A stretch of DNA of 64,000 bases, from positions 186,001 to 250,000 of the forward strand of contig NZ_QWDM01000002.1 in the NCBI RefSeq assembly GCF_003996965.1, read 5' to 3'. A program made the position numbers and the translations under genes. This document shows positions 1 through 9,668 of this stretch, piece by piece. The DNA comes from Flavobacterium cupreum. Its GTDB lineage: Bacteria; Bacteroidota; Bacteroidia; Flavobacteriales; Flavobacteriaceae. The notes beneath the pieces are model-generated. The model was not told the DNA's origin. It did not search any database and saw nothing but the letters and a program-made list of their open reading frames with translations. Within the stretch, counting starts at the first letter, position 1, and each line of letters begins with the position of its first letter.

Positions 1-16
1 TTTTTAGAATCTTATT

Positions 17-1627
17 TTAATTGTTAAATGCCATAGATTCCTGAAACATGATTTTGTTCAGATCGTTATCTTTCTCATAGACATCCTGAAAAAAGCTAAT
101 TTCGCCTGATTCATTTACCCATGAAGTAAAATAACAAATATAGATTGGTACTTTGTTTGGTAATTTAAAAGTAGTTTCTTCTTTACCGTCCATTGCTTTA
201 TTGATTCTGTCAGCGGTCCATTCCGGATAATCTTTCAGCATGGCAATGGCTAAATTTTTCGCTTCTTTTACATTAATACAGCCGTGGCTGAAGGTTCTTT
301 TTTCAAAATCAAACAGTGTTTTTGCCGGTGTATCGTGCATATAAATATCTTCGGGATTCGGGAAAATAAATTTCACTAACCCAAGGGAGTTTTCAGGACC
401 CGGTTTTTGTCGCACCATACCATTTTTCATTTCCATATTATGTTCTGCCAGATAATTTGGATTGGATGCAATTTTTGATTTCAGTTCGTTATCCACAATA
501 CTTTGCGGAACAGTCCAGTAAGGGCTGAAAACGACTTTATCAATATTTCCGCTAAAGATCGATGTTTTGGTTAAGGAAGACCCCACAAAAACGCGTGATG
601 CCAGTTCTGTTTTTCCATTTTTCACATATACTAATTCAAAAGAAGGCACATTCACCATAATATATTCTTTGTCTTTCACCAGTTTTGGAGAAATCCAGCG
701 GCAACGTTCCATATTAACAGCCAGTGTTGTGATTTTATCGGCTATTGGTGTATTCATATCCTTAATATGCTCTTCGGCTAAGATATAGTTAGGTTTAAAA
801 CCATTTCTCAATTTGTATTTCATCACGGCATCCATCATTTCACGATCGTAGACATCGCTTTTGGAATCGTTTTGCAGATCGCCCATTACAAACAATCGGT
901 TTCTTACCTGAGCAATTGTTTTCGAAACAGCATCAGGACGTAAGTCTTTATAAGGAGTTGCCGTTTCGATAGGCGTCCAGGTACCGTCTTTTTCAATTTG
1001 TCTGTATTTTTCAAGTGCGCCTTGCAATTTGTAATACTGATCAAAAAGCAATTCGTCATTTTTCTCTAATAAAGCAGGGTTTACAATAAGAGAATCTAAT
1101 AAAGTTTCATACGACAATTGTTTTTTAGGAAGCATCCAGCCTGTTTTTTTAACGGTTTCGGCATCCAGTCCTTCGTATACCTGGCTCATATAGATAATGT
1201 AGGCGCTGCTTAATAAAAGGTCTGAATCTAATTTTGATGGTCTTTCTTTACTTTTGCTGTTAAAGATTTTGTCGATTTCATTTTCATAAGGAATTTCGAT
1301 TTCCAGTCCTTCCTCATGTGTTACTTTAAGTTTTTGGTGCAGTAATTTACCAAATTCAGTTATTTTGTTGTCTTCATACCAAATTGATTCATAAGCTCTG
1401 TTTTGGTATAAGGCAGAAACTTTGCTTTGGTATTTTTTTAAATCGGCATAGCGTTTAAAAAAATCATTCAGCACGTCATTATCTATCACTAGATCAGAAT
1501 CATTTACGAAATCAAAATAAAAATCATATGATTTTTTACTTTCTGTAAAGTCATTTTTGTTCGACTCAAAAGATGAAGTTATGAATCCTACAAATAGAAT
1601 TATGGCGAGTGGATATAAAGTTTTCAT
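17..1627 (-). CDS. L,D-transpeptidase, YcbB/LdtD-like
   Basis: This 536-residue exported enzyme probably forms 3-3 (meso-Dap to meso-Dap) cross-links in peptidoglycan in the periplasm. The N-terminus (about residues 1-21) is a hydrophobic signal sequence. The YkuD catalytic signature SHGCIN is visible, with the nucleophilic Cys at residue 450 and an upstream HDTPAK stretch typical of the family. The central region resembles the scaffold domain of the large YcbB-type enzymes, and the length fits that subfamily rather than the short YkuD proteins. It is monocistronic in this window and divergent from icmF. The start is the first Met before the signal peptide. Family assignment is secure; the exact cross-link type is inferred. 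Confidence 0.9.
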   Translation of the reverse strand: MKTLYPLAIILFVGFITSSFESNKNDFTESKKSYDFYFDFVNDSDLVIDNDVLNDFFKRYADLKKYQSKVSALYQNRAYESIWYEDNKITEFGKLLHQKLKVTHEEGLEIEIPYENEIDKIFNSKSKERPSKLDSDLLLSSAYIIYMSQVYEGLDAETVKKTGWMLPKKQLSYETLLDSLIVNPALLEKNDELLFDQYYKLQGALEKYRQIEKDGTWTPIETATPYKDLRPDAVSKTIAQVRNRLFVMGDLQNDSKSDVYDREMMDAVMKYKLRNGFKPNYILAEEHIKDMNTPIADKITTLAVNMERCRWISPKLVKDKEYIMVNVPSFELVYVKNGKTELASRVFVGSSLTKTSIFSGNIDKVVFSPYWTVPQSIVDNELKSKIASNPNYLAEHNMEMKNGMVRQKPGPENSLGLVKFIFPNPEDIYMHDTPAKTLFDFEKRTFSHGCINVKEAKNLAIAMLKDYPEWTADRINKAMDGKEETTFKLPNKVPIYICYFTSWVNESGEISFFQDVYEKDNDLNKIMFQESMAFNN

Positions 1628-1703
1628 TGTATTAAATTTTACGTTCTACTTAAGTTGACGTAGGTGAAGTATCGAGTAAAAATTTGGGGGCATTTCTACA
1701 CTG

Positions 1704-1731
1704 CTAAATTACTTACATGGCTGGAAAACAA
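1704..1731 (-). promoter_or_regulatory. Probable promoter of the L,D-transpeptidase gene
   Basis: Read on the minus strand, a TTG is followed after 17 bp by TAATTTAG, a near match to the Bacteroidota -33/-7 pair (TTG and TAnnTTTG). It lies about 80 bp upstream of the start codon. The same -7 variant TAATTTAG precedes the two small secreted-protein genes ending at 9425 and 10304. Confidence 0.5.
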
Positions 1732-1937
1732 GTTGTTGTATTTTCTTTAAATGTTTCGAAATTGCCATGTCGTTAACATTTTTATAAGACTTATATAAGA
1801 TAAATCAGATAAGTGTTTAAATTGTTACCCCGGGCATTAAAAAAAAGTTTCTTTTTTTTGTTAACAAAAAGATATAAGGCGGATCAAATATTATAATATT
1901 TTGTAAATTGCTCCCTTAAAATTATCATATTCATAAA
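1732..1937. other. Intergenic region between divergent genes
   Basis: This is the icmF-proximal part of a 310-bp divergent spacer. It is AT-rich with A and T runs. No cobalamin riboswitch-like structure and no small ORF were recognised, although the downstream gene encodes a B12 enzyme. A weak -7-like TAAATTGC lies about 40 bp before the icmF start. Confidence 0.4.
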
Positions 1938-4900
1938 ATGGAACAACAAAAACCATATAATCCTAAAAATAAAGTAAGAATTGTCACTGCTGCCTCACTG
2001 TTTGACGGACATGACGCTGCGATCAATATCATGAGACGTATTATTCAGTCAACCGGTGTAGAGGTAATACACCTGGGTCACGACCGTAGTGTTGAAGAAG
2101 TGGTCAATACCGCCATTCAGGAAGATGCCAATGCTATTGCCATGACATCGTACCAAGGTGGACATAATGAATACTTTAAATATATGTACGACCTGCTTCA
2201 GGAAAAAGGAGCCGGACATATTAAGATTTTTGGTGGCGGAGGCGGTGTAATCCTGCCAAGCGAAATTTCAGAATTGCATGAATATGGCATTACCAGAATT
2301 TATTCTCCGGATGATGGCCGTTCATTAGGATTGCAGGGAATGATTAACGATCTGGTAGAGCGTTCCGATTATCCGATTGGAGACAAATTAAACGGAGAAA
2401 TCGATCATATCGAAAATAAAATTCCAACGGCAATCGCCCGTTTGATTTCGGCAGCTGAGAATTTTCCTGAAATTGCCAAACCGATTTTCGATCAGATTCA
2501 CACGAACAACGCCGATTCTAAAATTCCGGTTTTAGGAATCACCGGAACAGGTGGCGCCGGAAAGTCCTCTTTGGTTGATGAACTGGTACGTCGTTTTCTA
2601 ATTGATTTCCCAGAAAAAACAATCGGTTTAATTTCTGTCGATCCGTCGAAAAGAAAAACAGGAGGGGCTCTTTTAGGAGACCGAATCCGAATGAACGCGA
2701 TCAATAACCCAAGAGTTTATATGCGTTCACTGGCCACACGTCAGTCCAATCTGGCTTTGTCCAAATATGTAGCTGAGGCGATTCAGGTTTTGAAAGCCGC
2801 CAAATACGATCTGATTATTCTGGAAACATCCGGAATCGGACAATCGGATACCGAAATTATGGACCATTCTGATGTGTCCTTATATGTAATGACACCGGAG
2901 TTTGGTGCCGCCACCCAATTGGAGAAAATCGACATGCTTGATTTTGCTGATCTCGTAGCCTTGAATAAATTCGATAAAAGAGGTGCTTTAGACGCCATTC
3001 GTGATGTCAAAAAACAATACCAGCGCAATCACAACCTTTGGGATAAAAATCCGGACGATATGCCGGTTTTCGGAACCATTGCATCGCAGTTTAACGATCC
3101 GGGAATGAACACGCTGTACAAAGCGATTATGGATAAGATTGTCGAAAAGACAGAATCTAACCTGCATTCGACTTTTGAAATTACGCGTGAAATGAGCGAG
3201 AAAATCTTCGTGATTCCACCACACCGTACCCGTTATTTATCTGAAATTGCCGAAAGCAACAGAGGATATGATGAAACGGCCCTTTCGCAACAAAAAGTCG
3301 CACAGAAACTCTACGGAATTTTTAAAACGATTGAATCCGTTTCCGGAAAAGTACCGCAAATTACCAAAGCCGGAATCGACGACACCACTGTCATCCTGAG
3401 AGCAGCCGAAGGGCATGACGAAAACAGAATCTTCCTAAACCTTTTACTGAATCAGTTCGACAAAGTAAAAATGGATTTAGATCCGTACAATTGGGAAATT
3501 ATCCTGAATTGGGAGGAGAAAGTAAACAAATATAAAAATCCGGTATACTCGTTTAAGGTTCGTGATAAGGAAATCAAAATCGCGACCCATACCGAAAGTT
3601 TATCACATTTACAGATTCCAAAAATTGCTTTACCTAAATACGAGGCGTGGGGCGATATCCTGCGTTGGAATTTACAGGAAAATGTACCGGGTGAATTTCC
3701 TTTTGCCTCAGGATTGTATCCCTTTAAGCGTGAAGGCGAAGATCCGTCCCGAATGTTTGCTGGAGAAGGCGGACCGGAAAGAACCAACAAACGTTTTCAC
3801 TACGTAAGTGCGGGATTGCCGGCAAAAAGACTTTCAACCGCTTTTGACAGTGTGACTTTATATGGAAATGATCCCGATATCCGTCCTGATATTTACGGGA
3901 AAATCGGGAATGCCGGAGTTTCCATCTGTTGTCTTGACGATGCCAAGAAACTGTATTCCGGTTTCGATCTGGTACATGCCATGACTTCGGTAAGTATGAC
4001 CATCAACGGGCCGGCACCGATGCTGTTAGGTTTCTTTATGAATGCCGCCATCGATCAGCAATGTGAGTACTATATTAAGGAGAACGAATTAGAAAAAGAA
4101 GTTGATGCTAAAATCAACCAGATCTACAAAGCCAAAGGTCTGGAGCGCCCAAGATATCAGGGCGATTTACCGGAAGGGAATAATGGTTTAGGATTAATGC
4201 TTCTGGGTGTTACCGGAGATGAGGTTTTGCCTTCGGAAGTATATAACGAAATCAAAGTCAGAACCCTGTCACAAGTTCGTGGAACGGTCCAGGCTGATAT
4301 CCTGAAAGAAGATCAGGCGCAAAATACCTGTATTTTCTCGACCGAATTCGCTTTGCGATTGATGGGTGACGTTCAGGAATATTTTATTACCCAAAACGTT
4401 CGTAACTTTTATTCGGTTTCGATTTCAGGGTACCATATTGCCGAAGCAGGAGCCAACCCGATTACGCAATTGGCGTTCACGCTTTCGAATGGTTTCACTT
4501 ACGTGGAATATTATCTGAGCCGTGGCATGAGCATCAACGATTTCGGACCAAACTTATCATTCTTCTTCTCGAACGGAGTAGATCCTGAATATTCGGTAAT
4601 TGGTCGTGTGGCACGTAAAATCTGGGCGAAAGCCATGAAAAACAAATACGATGCCAACGAAAGAGCACAAATGCTGAAATACCATATTCAGACTTCCGGA
4701 CGTTCATTGCACGCGCAGGAAATTGATTTTAATGACATCAGAACGACTTTGCAGGCTTTGTATGCGATTTACGACAACTGTAATTCCCTGCATACCAATG
4801 CCTACGACGAAGCGATTACCACACCAACCGAAGAATCAGTGCGCAGAGCGATGGCGATTCAGTTGATTATCAATAAAGAATTAGGACTGGCGAAAAACGA

Positions 4901-5378
4901 AAACCCGATTCAGGGATCGTTTATCATCGAAGAATTAACCGATTTGGTAGAAGCAGCCGTTCTTCAGGAATTCGACCGAATCACAGAACGTGGCGGAGTT
5001 CTTGGGGCCATGGAAACCATGTACCAGCGTTCTAAAATCCAGGAAGAAAGTTTGTATTACGAAACCCTGAAACACAACGGAGATTTCCCGATTGTGGGTG
5101 TCAATACCTTCCTGAGTTCCAAAGGTTCTCCAACGGTAATTCCGGCAGAAGTAATTCGCGCCACCGAAGAAGAAAAACAATATCAGATTACCATGCTCGA
5201 TAACCTGCACCAGTTTCACGAAGCAAAAGTAAACGAACACTTAAACAAACTGCAGGAAGCCGCCATTAAAAACGAAAATCTATTCGCCCATTTAATGGAA
5301 GCTACAAAGGTTTGTTCACTGGGTCAGATTACTTCGGCTTTGTTTGAAGTGGGCGGGCAGTATAGAAGGAATATGTAG
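1938..5378 (+). CDS. icmF: Fused isobutyryl-CoA mutase (IcmF type)
   Basis: This 1146-residue protein fuses three modules and interconverts acyl-CoA thioesters (isobutyryl/n-butyryl-CoA in characterised IcmF) using adenosylcobalamin. An N-terminal B12-binding domain occupies about residues 10-150 (DGHDAA, then FGGGGG). A MeaB-like G-protein chaperone domain follows, with Walker A G203-S210 (GTGGAGKS) and the guanine-specificity motif NKFD at 343-346. The large TIM-barrel mutase domain (about 560-1090) contains [23 protein letters not shown] sequence characteristic of IcmF. Classical methylmalonyl-CoA mutases lack the internal GTPase, which makes IcmF the better call, though substrate preference cannot be read with certainty. 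A rho-independent terminator follows. Its last 30 bp reappear 1.46 kb downstream. Confidence 0.9.
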   Translation: MEQQKPYNPKNKVRIVTAASLFDGHDAAINIMRRIIQSTGVEVIHLGHDRSVEEVVNTAIQEDANAIAMTSYQGGHNEYFKYMYDLLQEKGAGHIKIFGGGGGVILPSEISELHEYGITRIYSPDDGRSLGLQGMINDLVERSDYPIGDKLNGEIDHIENKIPTAIARLISAAENFPEIAKPIFDQIHTNNADSKIPVLGITGTGGAGKSSLVDELVRRFLIDFPEKTIGLISVDPSKRKTGGALLGDRIRMNAINNPRVYMRSLATRQSNLALSKYVAEAIQVLKAAKYDLIILETSGIGQSDTEIMDHSDVSLYVMTPEFGAATQLEKIDMLDFADLVALNKFDKRGALDAIRDVKKQYQRNHNLWDKNPDDMPVFGTIASQFNDPGMNTLYKAIMDKIVEKTESNLHSTFEITREMSEKIFVIPPHRTRYLSEIAESNRGYDETALSQQKVAQKLYGIFKTIESVSGKVPQITKAGIDDTTVILRAAEGHDENRIFLNLLLNQFDKVKMDLDPYNWEIILNWEEKVNKYKNPVYSFKVRDKEIKIATHTESLSHLQIPKIALPKYEAWGDILRWNLQENVPGEFPFASGLYPFKREGEDPSRMFAGEGGPERTNKRFHYVSAGLPAKRLSTAFDSVTLYGNDPDIRPDIYGKIGNAGVSICCLDDAKKLYSGFDLVHAMTSVSMTINGPAPMLLGFFMNAAIDQQCEYYIKENELEKEVDAKINQIYKAKGLERPRYQGDLPEGNNGLGLMLLGVTGDEVLPSEVYNEIKVRTLSQVRGTVQADILKEDQAQNTCIFSTEFALRLMGDVQEYFITQNVRNFYSVSISGYHIAEAGANPITQLAFTLSNGFTYVEYYLSRGMSINDFGPNLSFFFSNGVDPEYSVIGRVARKIWAKAMKNKYDANERAQMLKYHIQTSGRSLHAQEIDFNDIRTTLQALYAIYDNCNSLHTNAYDEAITTPTEESVRRAMAIQLIINKELGLAKNENPIQGSFIIEELTDLVEAAVLQEFDRITERGGVLGAMETMYQRSKIQEESLYYETLKHNGDFPIVGVNTFLSSKGSPTVIPAEVIRATEEEKQYQITMLDNLHQFHEAKVNEHLNKLQEAAIKNENLFAHLMEATKVCSLGQITSALFEVGGQYRRNM

Positions 5379-5402
5379 AATTTTAGTGTTTTATATTTAT
5401 GG

Positions 5403-5431
5403 AAAAACCTCTCAGATAATGGGAGGTTTTT
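5403..5431 (+). terminator. Rho-independent terminator after icmF
   Basis: A 9-bp stem (aaaaacctc/gaggttttt) is followed by a T-rich run, 25 bp after the icmF stop codon. Confidence 0.75.
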
Positions 5432-5439
5432 TTGTTTTT

Positions 5440-6066
5440 ATGAAAAGAAATAATTGAATGGAATATAGTTTAGGTTACGAAGTTGGGAGATTTCGCCCGG
5501 CAATTCCGGGCACCACTTAGTCGAGCAGTGATTGTAAACAATAAAATCCCACACAGTTTGTCATTTCGACGAAGGAGAAATCTTCGTAAGAAACTCCGCA
5601 ACAGGACGTGATCAACACGCGGAGATTTCTCCTTCGTCGAAATGACAATATTGTGACTATTTTTAATGAAGTTTAAAAAGAGTTCCGAAGGAACAAAACA
5701 TATTGTAGGGACGGATTTTAATCCGTCCATGACAAAGAAATTCGCAATTGAAATTCATCAGCGCCAGCAAAACTACAAAAATCTATTATCAAATATAGCC
5801 CGTGGTTTCAACCACGGATATACAATATGAGAAAGACAATATTACGTTCCCATGGTTGAAACCACGGGCTATGTTTACACCGCTTTGAAATAGCAAAAAA
5901 AGAAAATCATTCCCTCGCTAGCGCGAGCGTCCCGCTCGTGAGCTCGGCTCTGCGAAGTCTACCGACTTCGTACCCACTCCAATAATACACAAAGAGAATA
6001 AAAAAATAATTGGAACGGAATATAGTGACGGGTACGAAGTCGGGGACTTCGCACATGAATACGTTT
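5440..6066. repeat. Cluster of intergenic palindromic repeats
   Basis: This non-coding stretch holds several unrelated inverted repeats. A perfect 25-bp arm pair lies at 5559-5583 and 5623-5647, with an inner ctccgc/gcggag pair. A small hairpin (gacggatt/aatccgtc) lies at 5711-5728. A perfect 20-bp arm pair lies at 5795-5814 and 5853-5872. Two diverged copies of one element (aataattg, then gaatatag, then acgaagt) occur near 5450 and 6006. No gene is supported. The stretch looks like an accumulation site for REP- or MITE-like elements. Confidence 0.7.
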
Positions 6067-6075
6067 ATTCATAAA

Positions 6076-6103
6076 AAAAGCATCAGCCACGATTGGTGCT
6101 TTT
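6076..6103. terminator. Terminator-like hairpin
   Basis: The arms aaaagcatca and tggtgctttt pair with one G-U, and T-rich sequence follows. It has no intact gene directly upstream, so it may be a relic. Confidence 0.4.
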
Positions 6104-6169
6104 CTGTTTTAATGTAAATCTTTCGTAGTATTTTTTATTGTATATTTAAAATCAAATCTTGAAGTTATA

Positions 6170-6777
6170 ATGAATATTGTAATAGAAAATAAAGGAATAA
6201 AAACAGATTCTTTTTATGTGCCGGCTTTTGTTTTGCTAGAAAGCTAAGTGGTTGTTTTGTATTTATTTGGAGGAGGCTACTACTATGATACTGAGATGTT
6301 TCTAAAGGATATTTTTTGTGGCAATATAAAACATGAAAATGTTACTACAAATAAAAGAATGATGTTTGTTGATTATTTTAGAGAGTCGAATTTCAGAGAT
6401 TTTTTTTTCCTTCAAAAGTTAACAGATACGTTAAAAAAGACGCAGATCTAACCAATCCTTTTCTTGTAAAACTGTTTGAAGATAAATATGTTACAAGGGA
6501 AACTAAGATGAATAATCTGGGAGGAACCCAACGAAAGCTATTAAGTTTATATGTAGCTTTTTCAAAAACAAAAGATATAATATTTGATTTAGCAGGACTG
6601 GATGCTCAAGGAGCTGAGCTTACATTTAAATTGGTAAAAGAAGCAGTAAAAAATGGGGGTTCGGCGATTTTACTTGATAATTTTCCTGATATGAAAGAAC
6701 ATGCATCAAAATACATTCAGTTAGAATGGAATAAGGATAAGTTACCACCTGTAAAAGAATTTAAATTTAACTTATAG
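6170..6777 (+). pseudogene. Broken ABC-ATPase-like gene
   Basis: Three pieces read as one decayed protein of about 200 codons. Frame 2 starts at ATG 6170, meets an in-frame TAA at 6245-6247 and continues to 6451. The sequence then resumes in frame 1 and runs to 6777. The frame change is explained by loss of one T in the T8 run near 6400, after which the reading becomes NRYVKKDADLTNPFLVKLFE. The C-terminal part has LGGTQRKLLSLYVAFSKT followed by IIFDLAGLD, resembling an ABC signature and Walker B with the usual LSGGQ degraded. No Walker A is visible, so the 5' end is also incomplete or highly diverged. The parent function is unknown. Confidence 0.6.
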
Positions 6778-6800
6778 AAAAATAGTAGGAGAGTATCTTG

Positions 6801-6859
6801 CATTTCTTCAAGTGGGAGGGAAGTGTAGAAGGAATATGTATTTTTTTTATTTTAGTGTT
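6801..6859 (+). repeat. Duplicated fragment of the icmF 3' end
   Basis: Bases 6812-6840 match the icmF 3' end at 5349-5377 in about 26 of 29 positions, including the segment gtagaaggaatatgta. Similarity resumes after a T-rich insertion with ttttagtgtt. The icmF stop codon is changed here. This marks a duplication whose two copies flank the repeat and pseudogene segment. Confidence 0.7.
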
Positions 6860-8062
6860 ATGAAAAACGCGGTCTATTCTCTTCTATTTCTTTTGGTTAC
6901 GGTATTTGGGTATACTCAGGATAAGCCATTGCTACCAACAGGAGTTATTATCGATTCGGTAAAAGTGGCAGCTGCCCCAACAGAATCTTACGCCATTTAT
7001 TTCCCTAAAAAATACGATGGAAAAACACCATTGGCAGTGGTTTTTATTTTCGAACCGGCTGCAAGAGGCAGAGAAGGCATTGCGCCCTTTATTCCGGCTG
7101 CAGAAACGTACCAATATATTTTGGTATGCTCAAATACATTAAAAAATGGATCCACCCAAAACAATATTGGTATCGCCAATCGATTGTTTGATGCTGTATT
7201 GGAAAACTATACGATTGATACTTCACAACTGTATATAGCCGGTTTTTCGGGTGGTGCGCGATTGGCCAGTTATTTCGGGATCTCCACGGGCGTTTTTCAG
7301 GGCGTAATTGCTTGTGGCGCTTCTTTTAATGATATGGATAAGTTTATACCGCCTTCTAATAATTTTTCCTATGTCGGCATGGTGGGAGACCGGGATATGA
7401 ATTATCTGGAAATGACAGAAAACAAAACGTGGCTGGACAACGCAAAGATTGTAAACACGCTTTTTATTGCGCATTACGAACATGCCTGGCCTAAACCGTC
7501 TCAAATGCTCCGCGCCTTTGACTGGCTGGAACTTCAGGCCTACAGGAAAAATATAAGACCCAAAAACGACACCGTTCTGAAAAGAATTTATGATTCCAAT
7601 ATGAGAATAGCCGATAGCCTAAAGGCGAATAATGAAATGATCCTTTCGGTGAATGCCTATGAAAGAGGAATTACTTTTTTGAATACAACAGATGATAATT
7701 TTATAAGAGCTAAAATTTCCGAAATCAAAAAGTCCAAACCGTACAAAGAGGAAACAGCAAAAACGGAGAAGATAAAGGTTTTGGAAAACGAAATTTTAGA
7801 TAAACTCTGGCATCGCTTCGACCAGGAATTAAAATCGGCTAAACCTGTGACTAATTTTAAGTTTTGGAAATCTGAAATTAACGATCTCAATGTGATGAAG
7901 GCAGACGATAACAATCCATTAACCCAAAATATGGCTGTCCGGATATTAAATTGGTTTCAGGTTTCGGTTTATGAAACCGGACAGGAATATAAACGAAATC
8001 AGCAAAATGACAAGTTTGCGTATTGTCAGGAATTGTACAAAATGATTACGGAAACCAATTAA
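6860..8062 (+). CDS. Secreted alpha/beta hydrolase (esterase-like)
   Basis: This 400-residue protein begins with a signal peptide (about residues 1-19, ending GYTQ). It has an alpha/beta-hydrolase core with the nucleophile elbow GFSGG, Ser at residue 130, and a later EHAWPKP segment that may carry the catalytic His. The C-terminal half is helical and TPR-like. The ATG at 6860 is chosen because the preceding in-frame codons derive from the duplicated icmF tail. The substrate cannot be inferred; carboxylesterase or phospholipase-like activity is most likely. The duplicated icmF end directly upstream suggests the gene once followed icmF closely. Confidence 0.65.
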   Translation: MKNAVYSLLFLLVTVFGYTQDKPLLPTGVIIDSVKVAAAPTESYAIYFPKKYDGKTPLAVVFIFEPAARGREGIAPFIPAAETYQYILVCSNTLKNGSTQNNIGIANRLFDAVLENYTIDTSQLYIAGFSGGARLASYFGISTGVFQGVIACGASFNDMDKFIPPSNNFSYVGMVGDRDMNYLEMTENKTWLDNAKIVNTLFIAHYEHAWPKPSQMLRAFDWLELQAYRKNIRPKNDTVLKRIYDSNMRIADSLKANNEMILSVNAYERGITFLNTTDDNFIRAKISEIKKSKPYKEETAKTEKIKVLENEILDKLWHRFDQELKSAKPVTNFKFWKSEINDLNVMKADDNNPLTQNMAVRILNWFQVSVYETGQEYKRNQQNDKFAYCQELYKMITETN

Positions 8063-8078
8063 AGAAAAAAGTCAGGCC

Positions 8079-8198
8079 GTGGCAAAATAAAAAAGAAATT
8101 AAATTTGCCACGATTTATGTGGCAAAATAAAACAGAATTAATTTTTGCAACAATTTGTGTGGCAAATAAAAATAAATTAATTTTTTGCCACAGCTTTT
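8079..8198. repeat. Three 40-bp tandem repeats
   Basis: Units begin at 8079, 8119 and 8159 with gtggcaaa, giving an exact 40-bp period. Each contains AT-rich sequence and a tgcca/tgcaa motif. They lie between the hydrolase stop codon and the terminator shared with the next gene. Confidence 0.8.
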
Positions 8199-8211
8199 TT
8201 ATTGCATAAAA

Positions 8212-8238
8212 AAAGACAGCTCTGGAAAAGCTGTCTTT
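8212..8238 (-). terminator. Terminator of small secreted protein gene 1
   Basis: A perfect 10-bp stem (aaagacagct/agctgtcttt) sits 23 bp beyond the stop codon of the minus-strand gene at 8262-8645, with a T run on that strand. It may act on both strands. Confidence 0.75.
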
Positions 8239-8261
8239 CGCATTTTAATTAAAACCAAAAA

Positions 8262-8645
8262 TTAACGACGGAATGCTGGACTTTCGTTTACAGATTCGTC
8301 AAGTTTAACTGTTTTTGATTTCTTAGCTGAAACTGTAATCGCATGTTTTACAATTTTGCCATTCTCATTTACTTCCAAAGTGTAAGTTCCGGCTGGATAC
8401 GCCTCTAAACTTAATGTTTTTGAAATTTCTAATTCATCCGCAGATGCTCCTGTGTACAATAAATTATTGTTTGCATCGAAGATTGAAAAGCTTGATTTTT
8501 CAACAGAGTTTAAAGTAAAGCTAATTACTTTTCCGTTTCCGGTTTTTATATACAAGATATAATCCCCTTTTCCATCAATTGCGTAAGTGAAAACAGTTGT
8601 TAAAAATACGGCTACAACTAAGCCCAGTTTAGTAAATTTTGTCAT
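8262..8645 (-). CDS. Small secreted beta-sandwich protein, paralog 1
   Basis: This 127-residue protein has a signal peptide ending near TYAIDG. A compact beta-rich domain follows, with alternating hydrophobic strands and the motif YPAGTYTLEV. That motif resembles the last strands of Bacteroidota Ig-like and sorting-type modules, but the protein is too short to be a cargo plus a sorting domain. It is the most diverged of three neighbouring paralogs (also 9021-9425 and 9897-10304), which share a DGN/DGK start, FxLNxVxK and PxGTYxLEV. The function is not recognised. It probably acts in the periplasm or at the cell surface. Confidence 0.6.
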   Translation of the reverse strand: MTKFTKLGLVVAVFLTTVFTYAIDGKGDYILYIKTGNGKVISFTLNSVEKSSFSIFDANNNLLYTGASADELEISKTLSLEAYPAGTYTLEVNENGKIVKHAITVSAKKSKTVKLDESVNESPAFRR

Positions 8646-8912
8646 GTTTTTTAAAAATTTTAGTTTTAATCGTGGTGTGGCAAAACTACAAATAGAAATT
8701 TGAATTTAATGCAAAAAACGATCTTTTTTAAGGACATAAGTTGCTGAATTAAAACTCTTTCGGAGCTTTGTCTGAGCTATGTACGCAATTACTGGGCTTC
8801 TGGATGTTTTAAAAGTGATTTTTTTTAATGCCTTAAAAAACAGTCTTTTAAAATTATTAAGAATAATTTTTCAATTGAAAAAAAAAATGATGCTGGTTTA
8901 GTAAAAATAGGG
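8646..8912. other. Intergenic region, no gene seen
   Basis: AT-rich spacer upstream of paralog 1. A short aaatttgaattt resembles part of the 49-bp repeat found upstream of paralogs 2 and 3, but the full element is absent. No clear promoter consensus was found. Confidence 0.4.
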
Positions 8913-8920
8913 CATAAAAA

Positions 8921-8948
8921 AACAGCTCGATAACCACAAAGAGCTGTT
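8921..8948 (-). terminator. Terminator of small secreted protein gene 2
   Basis: An aacagctc/gagctgtt stem with a T run on the minus strand. The 28-bp hairpin and its loop (ataaccacaaa) are almost identical to the terminator at 9789-9820. Confidence 0.7.
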
Positions 8949-9020
8949 CTTAAACCATCAGTTTTTACTGTACTAAACTTTTTTTAGCCTCATTTTTTAT
9001 ACTATGCGGGTATAAAAAAA

Positions 9021-9425
9021 TTAACGTGCTGCTACGTTACTGTTTTTATCAAAACCAGCTTTGTAAACAGATGAAAATGCCTTTTTTGATAAAACAGTTG
9101 TTTCGTCAGTGATGGTAATTTCGTGTCTCACTTTTTTTACATTATCTTCTACTTCTAAGAAGTATGTTCCTTCCGGAAATTCTTCTAAGCTAAAAGTTCT
9201 TAAAATTCCATCTTTACCTGATGCATTCTCAGAATAAATTAGATTTCCTTCGTTGTCATAGATCGCTAAGCTTGCTTTTTTAACCTGGTTAAGTGCAAAC
9301 GTAATTAGTTTTCCATTCGCTTTCAATACATGAAGATTAAAATCTTCATTTCCGTCAATTGCATAAGAGCTTGTTCCTGCAAAAAGCACTGCACATACTA
9401 AACTTAATTTTAAACTTGTTTTCAT
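9021..9425 (-). CDS. Small secreted beta-sandwich protein, paralog 2
   Basis: This 134-residue protein has a signal peptide ending near SYAIDG. It is closely related to the neighbour at 9897-10304, sharing DFNLHVLK, FALNQVKKA, SGKDGILRTFSLEEFP and GTYFLEVED. Gene, promoter, upstream 49-bp repeat and terminator are all duplicated together, so the pair arose by recent tandem duplication. It has no cysteine or visible catalytic motif. The function is unknown; it is likely an abundant or regulated periplasmic or surface protein, possibly controlled by the adjacent AraC regulator. Confidence 0.6.
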   Translation of the reverse strand: MKTSLKLSLVCAVLFAGTSSYAIDGNEDFNLHVLKANGKLITFALNQVKKASLAIYDNEGNLIYSENASGKDGILRTFSLEEFPEGTYFLEVEDNVKKVRHEITITDETTVLSKKAFSSVYKAGFDKNSNVAAR

Positions 9426-9464
9426 GATTTTCGTTTTTAAATTAATAGTTCTAATTCTCTGATG

Positions 9465-9498
9465 CTAAATTACTTATATCTTACAGAATCGTACACAA
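9465..9498 (-). promoter_or_regulatory. Promoter of paralog 2
   Basis: On the minus strand a TTG lies 23 bp before TAATTTAG. The same elements with the same 23-bp spacing precede paralog 3 (10344-10377), and the sequence around both elements is conserved. Confidence 0.55.
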
Positions 9499-9515
9499 CT
9501 CTATTGGCTTATTTC

Positions 9516-9564
9516 GATGCTATATTCTCATTTACGAAACCGTTGTAGGTTAAAATTTGAATTA
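9516..9564. promoter_or_regulatory. 49-bp repeat copy 1 (putative AraC-regulator site)
   Basis: It shares tattctcatttacgaaacc, then ggttaaaatttgaatta, with copies at 10396-10444 and 10658-10706. It lies just upstream of the promoter of paralog 2. It is either an operator or a relic of a duplicated AraC promoter region. Confidence 0.5.
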
Positions 9565-9668
9565 TATTTATCGTTTTAGTTAATTAGGTTATTATTTTTC
9601 AATGTTTCGTTTGAATTAAGAGAATGTAAATTAATCTTATGTTCTTACAAAAAATATCATATGTGAAA

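Noticed and set aside
567..788. Open frame on the plus strand inside the L,D-transpeptidase gene
   Set aside because: It lies fully antisense to a gene with a clear catalytic motif, has no promoter or ribosome site and shows no conserved pattern.
1732..1937. Cobalamin riboswitch upstream of icmF
   Set aside because: The region is AT-rich and lacks a recognisable B12-box or the usual long multi-helix layout.
2498..5240. Several antisense frames within icmF
   Set aside because: All are opposite a continuous, motif-rich coding region; their composition reflects the codon bias of icmF.
6812..6859. Upstream extension of the hydrolase gene start (MGGKCRRNMYFF)
   Set aside because: These codons are the decayed copy of the icmF 3' end; the signal peptide begins at 6860.
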